Of a DNA stretch of 64,000 nucleotides, positions 46,967 through 59,064 are shown in pieces. Location of the stretch: contig CM017556.1 in assembly GCA_007844125.1 (NCBI GenBank), positions 26,679,148-26,743,147 on the forward strand, in the 5' to 3' direction. The notes beneath the pieces were generated by a model that searched no databases, was not told where the DNA came from, and saw nothing but the letters and a program-made list of their open reading frames with translations. The position numbers were made by a program, and so were the translations under genes. The stretch's first letter is position 1. The number at the start of each line of letters is the position of its first letter. The stretch is from Sinonovacula constricta (Eukaryota; Mollusca; Bivalvia; Cardiida; Solecurtidae).

Positions 46967-49369
46967 AAACTTCATTACTATGTTAAGACGGCATTTTTAA
47001 ATGAACCCTGATGCAAGTGATACTGGATTGAATGTCAATCAAGACAATTATGCAAACAAAAGTTTAGGAAAATGAGTATAGTGCCCAATTATTGATCATG
47101 ATTATTTAGTGGTCGAACTGATGTGAAATTGTAAAAAAGTTAATAACATGTCATTTAGCAACATTGAGTTACAAATACACAAGTGACCATTAGAGACAGT
47201 GATTGGCTAGTGTCAGGATTAACATTCAGATCAGGAATTATTGATCAATATAGGTTTGTGTGTGTGTGTAGCTGATTGTCCCTACGTTGGACTGACATAT
47301 GCCTTTATTGTACGTTGGCACCTGTTTCCACAGCTCTGTGTGTGATGTGACTGGGTCTATGTGGATGAAATGGCAGAGAAGGTGCTGTGTACCAGATGGC
47401 ACTATTCCAGTTTGCCAATCAGCGATTTCTTTAGGTATCATGTGAAACGGCAAATCGAAAACGAGGCTATACATGACATATACTCATTTCCTCTTACAGA
47501 CAATACCATTTCACATCAATGGAGGCTGCCATTCTATTGTCACGTGACCATCCGCCATTCAATGGCTGGCACAACAGCCACAGTACAGCTACTGGCTTTG
47601 CAGGAGTGTACAATGCTTATGCTGCAAAAAGTTGCAGTAGAATGTATAATAAACTCAGAAGTTAGAATCCAAAAGTCTTTGTCTCACTTACAGTGTCATC
47701 AATCCAACAAAATTATGTTTTTGTCGATTTATACGACACTTACTTGTTTTTATATCAGATAAGGCGGTATTTTGTTTTACATTGCCTAAAGGGCGTAAGT
47801 AAATTATTTCATCATGACTTTTTACCGCATATAGAGGATAAATGTACATTTAGCCACCCGGGTGTTGCTGTAAACTCTACACACTACCCAATGTTGTGAA
47901 AAATTAGGTCATGTATAAATATATGATATTTCTTTTAAATATAATTTACCCTTTTGATAATTAGTTAAAAAGACTACAAAAAAGTATTCCTGCACAAAAT
48001 TTGATATGCTGTCTAAAACTAATATTCTAAATTGCTAATTCGAACTAAACTTCTTAGAATAGAAAATCTTCATTTAAATCATCGTAAGAGAAAAAACATT
48101 GCTCAGTATTTCTATGGTCGATAATTATTGTGTTATATCTGAATCACTTGAAGATTTCGAAACAAGCCGATTTATCGTTGATGTTTATATTTTTTCAAAT
48201 TGTAGTCATGAAGTTGCTGTAGCTGTTTTATTTCCTACTGAATTTAGTAAATAGCTTGCCAGTTAAGTGTTTAAATAAATTACATGTTTTGGAAACATGC
48301 ACGATTAACCAACTGAATTACCAAATGTTATGGTATAAAGAAATCAGACATGACAATCATTACGTTAAGAAAGACAATTTTGTACACTGGAGAATATTTA
48401 TAAAAGAGTTATTACATTCTCATATATTCCAAAACAAATTTATCAAATATGTAGAAATTAAACAAAATGTTATTTATTGTGAGCACATTATAAATTGTAG
48501 ATCTTAATGATAAATTGTGAACAATATTAATCAACTGCTAAAACAATCAGAAACTGCAGTTTAAAATATTTAATTGTGTCGTTTAATCTTGTTAAATTAT
48601 AAAATAGTTATAAACAATTGATAAAAAAATACTTTCATAAATTATGCTAAATCATTACTCATAGCAAAAGCGTATCAAATAATAAAGAATATGCACATAC
48701 CTTGCTTAGTTTTATACAACATGGTACTTTTGAAAGTTTTAGTTTTTAACAACATGGTTCTTTTGAAATTTCCTTTAATAAGATCTTTGCACACTACCAT
48801 CCAAGTGACCAATTTAGTCCCCTAATTTGAGTAGATATCCCTTAGTGCTGCTACATTAATCAGAGCTATAAAACTTTGTAGGGTCCATGAGTTAAGTGTC
48901 ATATGGCAACTGGCCGATTGTCTTATCATTACATTACCATGGTACCATGGTCATTACTTCAATGGCTGCTATACTTGTCGGCAATGAACTCATTTTTACT
49001 GTGACCTAAATAAGTGTGTTCGGAAATATATCTTTATATATTGATGTTACATGAATATTGTATTTGCAAAAATATTTCCTGTATGTTCAATGACACGCTC
49101 AATCCCATGTTTCAGGTAAACATATTGATTGTAATAAAATACCCAAGGGAAAATATATAATACATGCATATGTCTACTTAATTGGTTCATTTAAATACTG
49201 TAGCGTGATGGCTTACGGCGTCTGTATTTGGCTAGATTGGAGCAAATTAAAATGCTTTTCAAATCAACAATTCCGTGTCCTAGTACAAAACTCAATAATT
49301 GTTTGGTGCGACAATTGTAACAGTTGGCCATAGGTGGAAACCTGAGCACAACGTGACAGACCACAGGTT
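46967..49369. other. Downstream of ZC4H2, no recognisable gene
   Basis: The 133-codon + frame at 47361-47762 has no domain, no splice context and no codon bias that I can see. The rest is AT-rich with no repeat noted. Confidence 0.45.
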
Positions 49370-51300
49370 TTATCCAATCTTCATCAAACTTGGTCAGAAT
49401 GTTTGTCGGCATGAAATCTTGGATGAGTTCTTTATTGGGTCATCTGGGGTCAAAAAGTAGGACACTAGGTCAAATTTTAGGAAAAACTTGTGAACACACT
49501 AGAGGCCACATTTTTAGCCCAATCTTCACCACACTTGGTCGGAATGTTTGTCTGCATCATATCTTGGATGAGTTCGTAACTGGGTCACTTGGGGTCAAAA
49601 ATTACTTCACTAGGTCAAATCTTAGAAAAAGCTTGTGAACACACTAGAGGCCACATTTATAGACCAATCTTCACCAAACTTAGTCAGAATGTTTGCCTGC
49701 ATTTAAGCTTGCATGATTTCGTAACTGGCTCACGTGGGTTTAAAAAGTAGGTCACTAGGTCAAATCTTAGAGAAAGCTTGTGAACACACAAGAGGCCACA
49801 TTTACAGACCAATCTTCATCAAACATGGTCAGAATGTTTGTCTGCATAAAATCTTTGATGAGTTCATTATTGGGTCACGTGAATAAAAAAGTAGGTCACT
49901 AGGTCAAATCTGAGCAAAAGCTTGTGAACACACTAGAGGCCCCATTTATGGCCCAATCTTCACCAAACTTGATCAGAATGTTTGCCTGCATGAAATCTTG
50001 AATCATTTTATAACTGGGTCATGTAGGGTCAATAAGTAGGTCACTAAGTCAAATCTTAGAAAAACCTTGTGAACACACTGGAGACCACATTTATAGCCCA
50101 ATCTTCAAAAACTTTGGTCAGAATGTTTGTTTGCATGAAATCTTAGATGAGTTCGTAACTGGGTCACGTGGGGTCAAAAAGTAGGTCACTAGTTCAAATC
50201 TTAGAAAAAGCTTGTGAACACACTAGAGGCCACATTTATAGACCAATCTTCACCAAACTTAGTCAGAATGTTTGCCTGCATTTAAGCTTGCATGATTTCG
50301 TAACTGGCTCACGTGGGGTTAAAAAGTAGGTCACTAGGTCAAATCTTAGAGAAAGCTTGTGAACACACAAGAGGCCACATTTACAGACCAATCTTCATCA
50401 AACATGGTCAGAATGTTTGTCTGCATAAAATCTTTGATGAGTTCATTATTGGGTCACGTGAATAAAAAAGTAGGTCACTAGGTCAAATCTGAGCAAAAGC
50501 TTGTGAACACACTAGAGGCCCCATTTATGGCCCAATCTTCACCAAACTTGATCAGAATGTTATAACTGGGTCATGTAGGGTCAATAAGTAGGTCACTAAG
50601 TCAAATCTTAGAAAAACCTTGTGAACACACTGGAGACCACATTTATAGCCCAATCTTCAAAAACTTTGGTCAGAATGTTTGTTTGCATGAAATCTTAGAT
50701 GAGTTCGTAACTGGGTCACGTGGGGTCAAAAAGTAGGTCACTAGTTCAAATCTTAGAAAAAGCTTGTGAACACACTAGAGGCCACATTTATAGCCCAATC
50801 TTCACCAAACTTGGTCAGAATGTTTGTCTGCATGAAATCTTGGATGAGTTCATTATTGGGTCACGTGGGGTCAAAAAGTACGTCAGGAGGTCAAATCTGA
50901 GCAAAAGCTTGTGAACACACTAGAGGCCACATTCCTAGCTCAATCTTCACCAAACTTGATCAGATTGTTTTGGGTCATGTGGGGTCAAAAAGTAGGTCAC
51001 TAGGTCACATTTAAGAAAAACCTTGTGAAAACACTTAGAGGCCGCATTGATGGCCCAATCTTCACCAAACATGGTCAGAATGTTTGCCAGTATGAAATCT
51101 TACATATGTTTTGAAGTGGGTCGTGTGGATTCAGTAGGTTTCTTGGTAAAATGTTATCAACCCAGTGGCCACCCATGGTCAGATCTTCACCAAAGATTTC
51201 TAAAGTAAATAACTCTTAATTACTTGATACCAGTTTTGAGCCTTCTAAAAACCCGTGTCATCAGGTGAGCGATTAAGGGCCATCATGGCCCTCTTGTTGT
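49370..51300 (+). repeat. Long ~145-bp tandem array with hairpin 3' end (pearl/Helentron-like)
   Basis: About 12 core units, each with AATCTTCACCAAACTTGGTCAG, GTTTGTCTGCATGAAATCTT, GAGTTCGTAACTGGGTCACG, GGTCAAAAAGTAGGTCACTAGG and GTGAACACACTAGAGGCCAC. Unit starts near 49375, 49520, 49664, 49810, 49953, 50099 and 50243 give a period of 143-146 bp. A four-unit block is duplicated 579 bp further on. The right end carries the non-core module, with CAGGTGAGCGATTAAGGGCCATCATGGCCCTCTTGTT forming a hairpin. Tandem cores plus a hairpin end recall bivalve pearl and Helentron-derived non-autonomous elements. Confidence 0.85.
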
Positions 51301-53599
51301 ATTTATTGATTTAAAAATTGATATTTTTGAAAATTTGTTTTAAAAAATGCAGAAAAGTCCATCCTAAAGTGCATAGTATGTGCTAAGTCACAAAAAATAC
51401 TTAACCAAGTACCAGACTGTTATTCTAACATGTCATGTCTCTATCATTTAATGAGGATATAGAAGCATTGTCATTAGATGTCACATAGAGTAGGTGCAAA
51501 TCTCTAAGGCGGCACAATCCGGCCAAGGTCTGTGTTACATCTTAGTCTTACTGAGAGAGCGATTTTAATATTTGCATGCCAGAAAGGCATGGTTGTAAGG
51601 TTTTAAGGAATATAAAGCTATCCTTGGTGAATGCAGGACACTTCAAAGCACACAGTTATATGTCGGAGCCCCTAGTTTTATTTAAGACTATGATGCTGAC
51701 CTGTTCAAAACGGGTTTTAAAACATAAAAAAACAATCACATTGTTTTCATGGCAATATTTCCAGATTCCAACTTAATTTTTGTCTCTAACTATCACAGTT
51801 AGTTAAACATGAAGTGTAGTGCTTGTTGTATTATATATAACTCAGAAAAGTAGACAAGATGATCATTTATATGCAAAAACTATACTTTTGGTATGTGACA
51901 CTGTATGTGCCAGTTTCAGTTCCCAGCACATTTGACCCCTTCCACTGTTGTATGAAAATGGATCCAGGTACAGGTTAAGGTCATTAAAATGCAGGTTTTT
52001 CATAAAATAAAATTAAATAATGAAAAGTATCATCAAAACTCCTTATCTTTACACTAATTGACACCCAAGTTACATGTTGGGTGATGGTTGGAGTCTTTTT
52101 TTAGCCATTTTTCAGGCACATTTTCATATCAGGACCACAAAATTCAGACTAAACAGTTAATTTATTTCAGAAATGTCTTCAAATCGCAAAATTCCTTGAT
52201 AGAACACCATTGTTTTAAGCCAAAGGTACAGACAAAGATTCTTCCGGAAATGTCGCTAAAAGGTTAGACGCCACTAAATAAGTTTGTTCTATATTCTATA
52301 GTGAATCGCGAAACGATAAAAACAAATTGCACCGAGATAAAGTTATGGTGGACCCCCATAACCATATATAGGTCAAAACGAGCTATTTATTGTCTATCAG
52401 AAAGACCCTGGAATAAGGCAACCTTTGCAACTTGTAAGAAGGTTCTGCTTCATAGAATGCGCATACCGTAACTGTCCATTATTGTGCATAGTGGTTAAAG
52501 ACTTTATAGAACATAGAAACAGCTTGTTACTAAAGAGAAAAAGAAAGTCAATGTCACACATTCTACTTCCGGTCGATATTTAGTGTAACTACCCCTGTAG
52601 AAATTGGACGACATCGAAAAGTATCGATCACTTTCTTTTGAGAAACTGCATGCTTAGAAGTAAAAGACTTAAAACATGTACTGAGGAACTTAAACGAAAG
52701 TGCAGCGAAACGAAAGTTGAGCGGGCTAAATGGCATATTTAGTTAATCGGAATTGTGCGATATTCTGTCGACTTTATGACGATTAAAACTGTGCGATGTG
52801 CATTAGACTGATACTTGTTAGCGCATAAAGTTTCCTAGTAACGATGCAAAGGTAAATAAGAAAAGGTCCTATAAAAATGTTCACAGATATTAATTTTATC
52901 TACCTGTAGACAAAGGCAAACAAGGTAAATGTAAATGTGACAAAAACACAGAGACGAGACATAACACACAAAAAGAAAAACCATCACTTACCGCCTTGGA
53001 ACAGTCAGTCAGCAAAAGGACCAACTGGGGTGCTTAAATCAGGTTTGTGGAGCGCTCCAACCTCGCACTTCCTGAAGATTTTTCTATCAAACAGTGTAAA
53101 TAAAAATATCCCGTCAAAGTGACACAACTAACAGTAAGCACCTGCATCGGGAGTTAAAACAGATATAATGAACGTATGTACATACATAATAACTAGTAAT
53201 AAAACAACATATGTACAGTAGATAAAAGCCTCGGCAACCAAAAAATTCCAAATGAGAGAGTAGTTTCAAATAAAATAAAGCAGTACAAGCGCTGATATAT
53301 TATAAGAACCATATAATGACGTCATAAATGCCATGACGTCATGTGTCAAAAGTGAAATGTAAATAATACGGAAGAAATAATAGAATTTCAGAAAATCAAC
53401 AAAATAAAACGTAGTATAGTTTAGAGTTAATACGTTTAAAAAACATATCATAAAAGCCGGAGATTTATCCGCAGTTTACATATTATATATGATAAAGGTA
53501 CAAAAAATCCCGATGTTATACCTACTTTGCAATCTCACGTAAAGGGTATGGAGTCTGCTCAAGTAGTCCCACCTATATAAGGCACGACTGGAGAGATGA
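51301..53599. other. No recognisable gene; may include 3' flank of the RT relic
   Basis: Mostly AT-rich. 52990-53090 is GC-richer. A 61-codon + frame there (52937-53122) has no recognised motif. The RT relic to the right may extend into the end of this stretch. Confidence 0.4.
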
Positions 53600-54876
53600 A
53601 GAGACAAGAAATCCAACAATGACTGTCCAGTTATGGCTTTAAGTCACTGTTTTCATATAGTCTCAACGACCTGTCCGGTCATCGTGTAATTTAAAAGCAA
53701 GTGCAAGTTCTTGACTGTAAAAGGGTCAATTGCAAGCAATACAGTATATCGAAGGATTCCCGGGTTGTAACCGTCTGCAATACATTTTCTGATTAGTTTT
53801 GTAAAGTGGTCAGAAAAGTTATTGAGACCCTTGATCTTCTTTAAGTTGTATAAAACAATTCCATAAAATGCAGGATGGCTTATGCCTTACTGCATAAGTG
53901 TTTTCATACTGCTATTATACTTAGAAGCAATAAAACCATTGCGGTGAAAGAATTTTGAAAACGCCTTTCTTAATTTATGAAAACGAAAGCCTTGCTGTAA
54001 CAGTTTAGAAGAAATAAACAGGTTTTCTAGCATTTAAATCTTCTACTTTAGTACAAACTCGTGCAAACCTTGTAAGTTGTGATATGTAAATACCATAGGA
54101 TGTAACCCGAGGTGAATCACCATCAAGGTATGGATAATTCACAATACTAAAGTTGAATTCATCTCTCTTGTCATAGATTTTAGTAGAGACGCTGTCATTG
54201 GAAATATTGATCTCAATGTCTAGAAATGCTGCATTTAAATGTCAGTTATTTGCTTAATTAAGGGTAAGTTCTGGAGGGTAAATCAGATGGATCATTTGAG
54301 AAAAGAAAGGATTATCTATAGTTAGAATATCAGTCAAGATAGCGTGACTTTAAATTGAAAGCCTCTATAATGTGGCTTTGGTTTGAAGGGGATAAAGTTA
54401 ACATGAAATCACGTTCAAAGCAGTATAAAAACACATCTGCAATTAATGGTGCACAGTTGGTTCCCATAGGGATACCAATTGTCTAAATAAAGTGTCACCG
54501 CATTTTATGTAAATATTGTCTAATAGAAAACGTAAAGCTTCACAAACATCCGTGCAAGTCCACATAGTAAACTTTTCTAAAAAAGTGTTGGTAAAAAATG
54601 CATTACTATCATGACATGCAATAAATAGCCGTTGCTCTCGAGCAAATAAGAGCAATCAATTTGGTCTTAATTAAATCATGAGGTAAAGAAGTGTACAGCT
54701 TAAAGAAATCGTTAAGTATTAACTGCAGAGCAATAAAAGCGTAAAGTACGAAACTTGTCTAAGACTTCTGAAGAATTTTTAATAGACCAAAAAATGTTAA
54801 TTCCTGAATTTTCATACACTTTTTCACAGTATTTAACAACGTGATTGCGAACGGCTGTAAGGCAAGACGTAGGTAG
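53600..54876 (-). pseudogene. Reverse-transcriptase relic, 3' part
   Basis: Read on the minus strand with several frame changes: PTSCLTAVRNHVVKYC, FFKLYTSLPHDLIKTKLIAL, DNIYIK, GIPMGTNCAPLIADVF, YCFERDFML, SRYLD, YDKRDEFNFSIVNYPYLDG, TSYGIYISQLTRFARVC and GISHPAFYGIV. This series belongs to an RT family very common in molluscs and cnidarians. I do not assign its clade (Penelope-like is one option). The catalytic YLDD box is split by one extra base near 54335, so it is dead. It continues at 63041-63260, beyond an inserted transposon. Confidence 0.87.
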
Positions 54877-54887
54877 TAGTCCATTGG

Positions 54888-55419
54888 CTAGGGGGTCCCC
54901 GTATGCAAATGATGTGCCCTAAGTTACTGTTCATAATTTTGAACTAGGTACTGGGACACATCAGAAAAGTGAGGGTAGACATCTAGAACCCGTCAATAAC
55001 TCTGTAATTGACGTCACAACCTCCATCCCGCATGAGCCAAATGGGGCCAGAAATTAGGGGTAGGGGAAATTTAAATGCTCATATCTCCTTTATTATAAGT
55101 GATACCAAAACAAATTACCAATCAAAATGTTCGTATTCATTGACTCTATCTGATACAATAGTGTATTTTGATACAGATATGTAAATTAGATCACCAGAGG
55201 TCAAAAGGTCACAAAATTTGACCTTTGCTCAAAATTTGACCTTTCTCGCCGAAAATTCTATTTTCAGATAGGTAGGGAAATATTTTTCAATATTGTGGGA
55301 AGTTTCCATTAGCCAAGAGACTACTGATCAAATTGATATGCACATATTGTACTTTAATCCTTTAGGAACCTAAATAATTACAAATGACAAATAGCCTTAT
55401 TTTGAAAATACTAATTTTC
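54888..55419 (+). repeat. Left terminal inverted repeat of the Academ-like element
   Basis: Matches the complement of 62493-63025 almost throughout, including GATGTGCCCTAAGTTACTGT, GGTCAAAAGGTCACAAAATTTG and AAATAGCCTTATTTTGAAAA. Its outer end is CTAGGGGG. Confidence 0.95.
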
Positions 55420-56007
55420 CAATGCTGTATATTCGGGATGTTATGAAAGAAAACATTTTATGACTTTTTGATAGGAACTCACATTCTACCTTGTAAATAT
55501 TATGTTTGCTAATGGCAGGAGGAACTCTTATTGTTGTAATTACCACTTTTCCTCACATTTCTAGGATTTAACCCCTTGAGGTCAGCTTTTACAAAGGTCA
55601 CATACTAGAGCAATATAGAAGTGGTGGTACTTGTTTCAAAAAATCGGAATTAAAGTTAGTTCACAAGTAACGATATAAACTTCCTTGCTGCACATTAAAA
55701 AACACAAAATAATTTCTAAATACGACTCTAAAGATCAAATTCTGACTATAACTGCCCAGCAGGATTTTTACAGCAAGTCTCCTCAATGACATGTGTAGCC
55801 TGGCATTTGCAAAACGAACAGCAAGGCAAATTGCTTTGACGACAGGGACACCTTTCTGTTGCACATTTTAGGCAATTGCATTGTATGGCCCATTTTTCTG
55901 GAATTGGTCTTACACCAGTGACTGGTACAAGGATTTCATTCTCTTCTTGAAACCCAAAGGAGACAGGATTGAGTGAGGCTTGATGGGGATTCAGGATTGT
56001 AGTCATC

Positions 56008-57288
56008 TCATGAGTCATGAGTTGCATAATATGCCCTTCTGATGTGTACCTCAATGGCATGGCTTGTTGGTGGTAACTGCTCTAGTGATATCCCTTTGCT
56101 GTGGTGATAGAGGTGGTCGCGAAGGTCATTAATAGTGGTAAGACTCGTTCCCTTCTTCAGAACTTGAACGAGGTATGCTTCTGCAAATGCCACATCATCA
56201 TCAGTTCGACCATTTCTGTTGGTGCCAAAATTCTCCAAGTTCACCGAAGGATTGGCTTTAAGTGCCGCAGGCTTCGTCCCCACCTTGCTAGTGTAGTCAC
56301 AACCAGTTAGTGTATGAACTGCGGGAAGCACCTTACAAAGATCATGGCCGATACGGGATGCAAGTGAATGAATTGGGATGTGTCGTGTTGAATCCCCAAC
56401 ACCAGATTTTAACCACAATTCATCAAGGCCTTTAGCATGAAGTTTATCCCAGTAATACAAGAGTAAAACGAAGACATCTGTATCTGGAGAAAGTACCAGT
56501 AGTCTTTCCATTCCATGTTCCACAGCATGCATGGCATGAGGAATGATGCGGTTATCTGCCTCTTCTATATCAATGCAGAGTTCTGGAACATCACAGGAAG
56601 AGCCATCACAACAGGAAAGACAAGGAACCAGGCCCGATTCACCAGAAAAACCACTGACAAATAACTGGAGATTTGACGGTTTCTCTTTAGCTTGTCTAAT
56701 GGCTAGCTGACTGAGCAATAGTTCAAGCTTGTGCTTGTTACTTTTCGATGGCCAGAATCGCTCCATCTGGACTGGCAAAGGTGTGTCACCACTGACCACA
56801 TTCATCTCAATCGGACTAAGTGTTTCTCGTCTCTTTCTGTCAGAATCTTTGATTGACAAATCTAGGTAGGAGTCAAACACTAAATCTAGTCTGTCACCAT
56901 TCTTTGCATATATCAGGACATACTCCAGAATGGCATTACTGAGCTCTCCAAATGTGGTACACTTTTTGGAACTGATCTTTCTTGCATTTGCCATTACATC
57001 TGCAATATAACCCATCTTTGTACACTCGCCGTACTCTGGGACCTTTGGGTCATCATCTGCCAGGTGTCTTTCCAATTCAGACATAAGTGTGCTCTTGTTG
57101 GCTTTTGTCATGAGCCCTTCCTTGTCAAACAGGACACTTGATGATGACAAATCATACTCGAGGAGTTCTTGCATTGATCTTCCACGCGCTCGGGCAACTT
57201 CTATCATTTGTTTCTGATGTTTGTCTTCCTTCTGCTTTGCTGATTTTCCTGAAACTTTGTCCCCCTTGGATTTCTCATGAATACTCAT
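56008..57288 (-). CDS. XPG/FEN1-like nuclease domain segment of the Academ-like protein
   Basis: 426-codon uninterrupted stretch, the longest intact piece of the transposon gene. Acidic positions fit the XPG/FEN1 (PIN-like) metal site in order: D139 in LVFDSY, followed by a basic RKRRE; E242/E243 and D245 in IEEADNR; D269/D271 in LSPDTDVF; D331 in LTGCDYTSKVG. The last resembles GCDYC of FEN1, followed by a helix-hairpin-like stretch. The role is presumably DNA cleavage during transposition. That is inference, since the rest of the gene is broken. The nominal ATG at 57286-57288 is internal: upstream codons in this frame (RLVEKSVRFSQTIYRTNLKT) also match the family. Confidence 0.8.
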   Translation of the reverse strand: MSIHEKSKGDKVSGKSAKQKEDKHQKQMIEVARARGRSMQELLEYDLSSSSVLFDKEGLMTKANKSTLMSELERHLADDDPKVPEYGECTKMGYIADVMANARKISSKKCTTFGELSNAILEYVLIYAKNGDRLDLVFDSYLDLSIKDSDRKRRETLSPIEMNVVSGDTPLPVQMERFWPSKSNKHKLELLLSQLAIRQAKEKPSNLQLFVSGFSGESGLVPCLSCCDGSSCDVPELCIDIEEADNRIIPHAMHAVEHGMERLLVLSPDTDVFVLLLYYWDKLHAKGLDELWLKSGVGDSTRHIPIHSLASRIGHDLCKVLPAVHTLTGCDYTSKVGTKPAALKANPSVNLENFGTNRNGRTDDDVAFAEAYLVQVLKKGTSLTTINDLRDHLYHHSKGISLEQLPPTSHAIEVHIRRAYYATHDS

Positions 57289-57882
57289 GAAGGTTTTCAG
57301 ATTTGTTCTGTAGATAGTTTGAGAAAACCTAACAGATTTTTCAACGAGGCGTTCTCTCCGTTTTTTTTTTCATAGGATTCTCTTCCAATGATTTCCACTC
57401 TGAGTAACTGGTCACGTATCTCATCAGTCATAACTTGCTGTGTCATGATGTTGTGGAGCTTAGGTTGAGGGGCATCTTTCCTGAAAGGATTTTCCTTGTT
57501 CTGTATCACAGTGAGAATAGCTTGGATGTTTTTCCCCGAGTTCTGTCTCCGATTTGCTGAAGGAAGAGTTGACACCTTGCTGGTAATATCCTGATCTGAC
57601 ACCACTTAGCTTCCGATGAAGGTTACTTATTCCCAGCATTTCATGGTATATGATATCCCACATTGCAACGTATTGCTTCTTTCTTGTGCTTCCAATGATA
57701 CCCGAGCTGCTCTTTTTAGATCGATTGATCGTTTGTTCTAATGCCATGTCGGCGCCTACGGCTTTGAAACTACCAGGTGACCGCCTTATGGCAAATTCGC
57801 CATCTTGAAATGCATGGTAAATTTCGGGAGCGCATTCTGGGAGTTTTCTCATATCTTCTAGGTACAACGAACACCATCTTAA

Positions 57883-59064
57883 CTCATTGTGCCCTACAGC
57901 TAATTGTCCAGTCGTACCCTAGAGGCATTTCTCCAGTTATACCCTACACCTGGTGGGGGTCTTAACTGCCCCTCATGCCGAGACACATCTGGTGTGGATT
58001 ACCGGTCAGTGGAAGATATCGGGGATGGTTGTATACACAACACAATAAACATGTCATTTTGGAAGTACACTAAAGGGATATTTTCACATACTCGAAGCAC
58101 AGAGAGTGCTTTACACAACCATGTAATTTTTAACACGGTATGAGAAGAAATACTTCAGAAAAGAGTGAAATCTGAAGAACACGTAAGATTAACAATATCA
58201 AAATTGGACACAGTTTAAATTATTAAAGTGAAAAAATATTGACCCCATCAAGTTTTTTATGTTTATAACGTAAATAACACTGCTTTATATAATATTTTAT
58301 ATAATGAGTAACTTTAAAACAGTCGGCCATCTTTGATTTAAAGTTGCGATTTACCGGAAGTTTGAGAAAATAATGCTCTTAAACTTCATATTTGATAGAA
58401 AACTTCGGCGATTTCCAAGAGTTAGATTGTGTCTTTTATCTTTTGATATCTGCAATTATCATATAATTATTGGATCTGACGTAGGTAATTCCACATACCC
58501 GCCGATACATATGCGTATAAGTAGGAATCTTAAAGCTAACAGTAAGGCACATCGCCGTTTTTCTTTGTCTCGACATAATTAATTCATTGTGTTTACATCC
58601 GGGTTACATGAAATTCCAATATATTATATAACAAAGTTTCTGATTGGCTGAGATCGAAGTATAAATTAATCATTTGGAAAACTGCTTTTACGATCGTATT
58701 TCAGCCGAGAAATGTTTCAAATTAGATGTGAATCACTTCAATCAGAGAAAATGTCGCCGATTTTTCTGTTGCTCGCTACAATAAATGAAATAACAAAAAA
58801 GGATTTAAGCCGCTAGATTTAGATTAAGATGACATTAGCATTTACGATACTGTGATGTACTTGATTGGCCGAGACTCGAAAGTGATATAAAACATGAGTT
58901 TTAACCAGCAAATATGATGGACGCATTAACGCGGCACATTTTCAGGGCCGCCTTAATGCGGCGCTCGGCGCCAGACACAGGTAAAATGCGACGCGATAAG
59001 TCGTCTCCCGGCATGAGGAGGCTGTTTTTCGTGCCGCTTTAATGCGTCATTAGGGTACAATGAG
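57883..59064. mobile_element. TTAA-flanked element inserted in the Academ-like gene, 1182 bp
   Basis: TTAA at 57879-57882 and 59065-59068. The termini CTCATTGTGCCCTA and (other strand) CTCATTGTACCCTAATGACG are inverted repeats. A second inverted pair lies further in (CCTCATGCCGAGA, CCGGCATGAGGAGG). Deleting it with one TTAA restores an open frame (DSINYL to RWCSLYLEDM), which proves insertion into coding sequence. No transposase inside. TTAA targets suit piggyBac or Kolobok superfamilies. The ends lack the CCC of piggyBac. Confidence 0.85.

Noticed and set aside
47361..47762. 133-codon plus-strand frame downstream of ZC4H2
   Set aside because: No recognisable domain, no splice partners, and composition like the surrounding AT-rich DNA.
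49370..51300. CRISPR-like array
   Set aside because: Units are tandem with no unique spacers, and the sequence is eukaryotic.
56101..56310. Plus-strand frames inside the Academ-like gene (also 59724-60043, 60261-60587, 61354-61664)
   Set aside because: Antisense to the motif-bearing minus strand.
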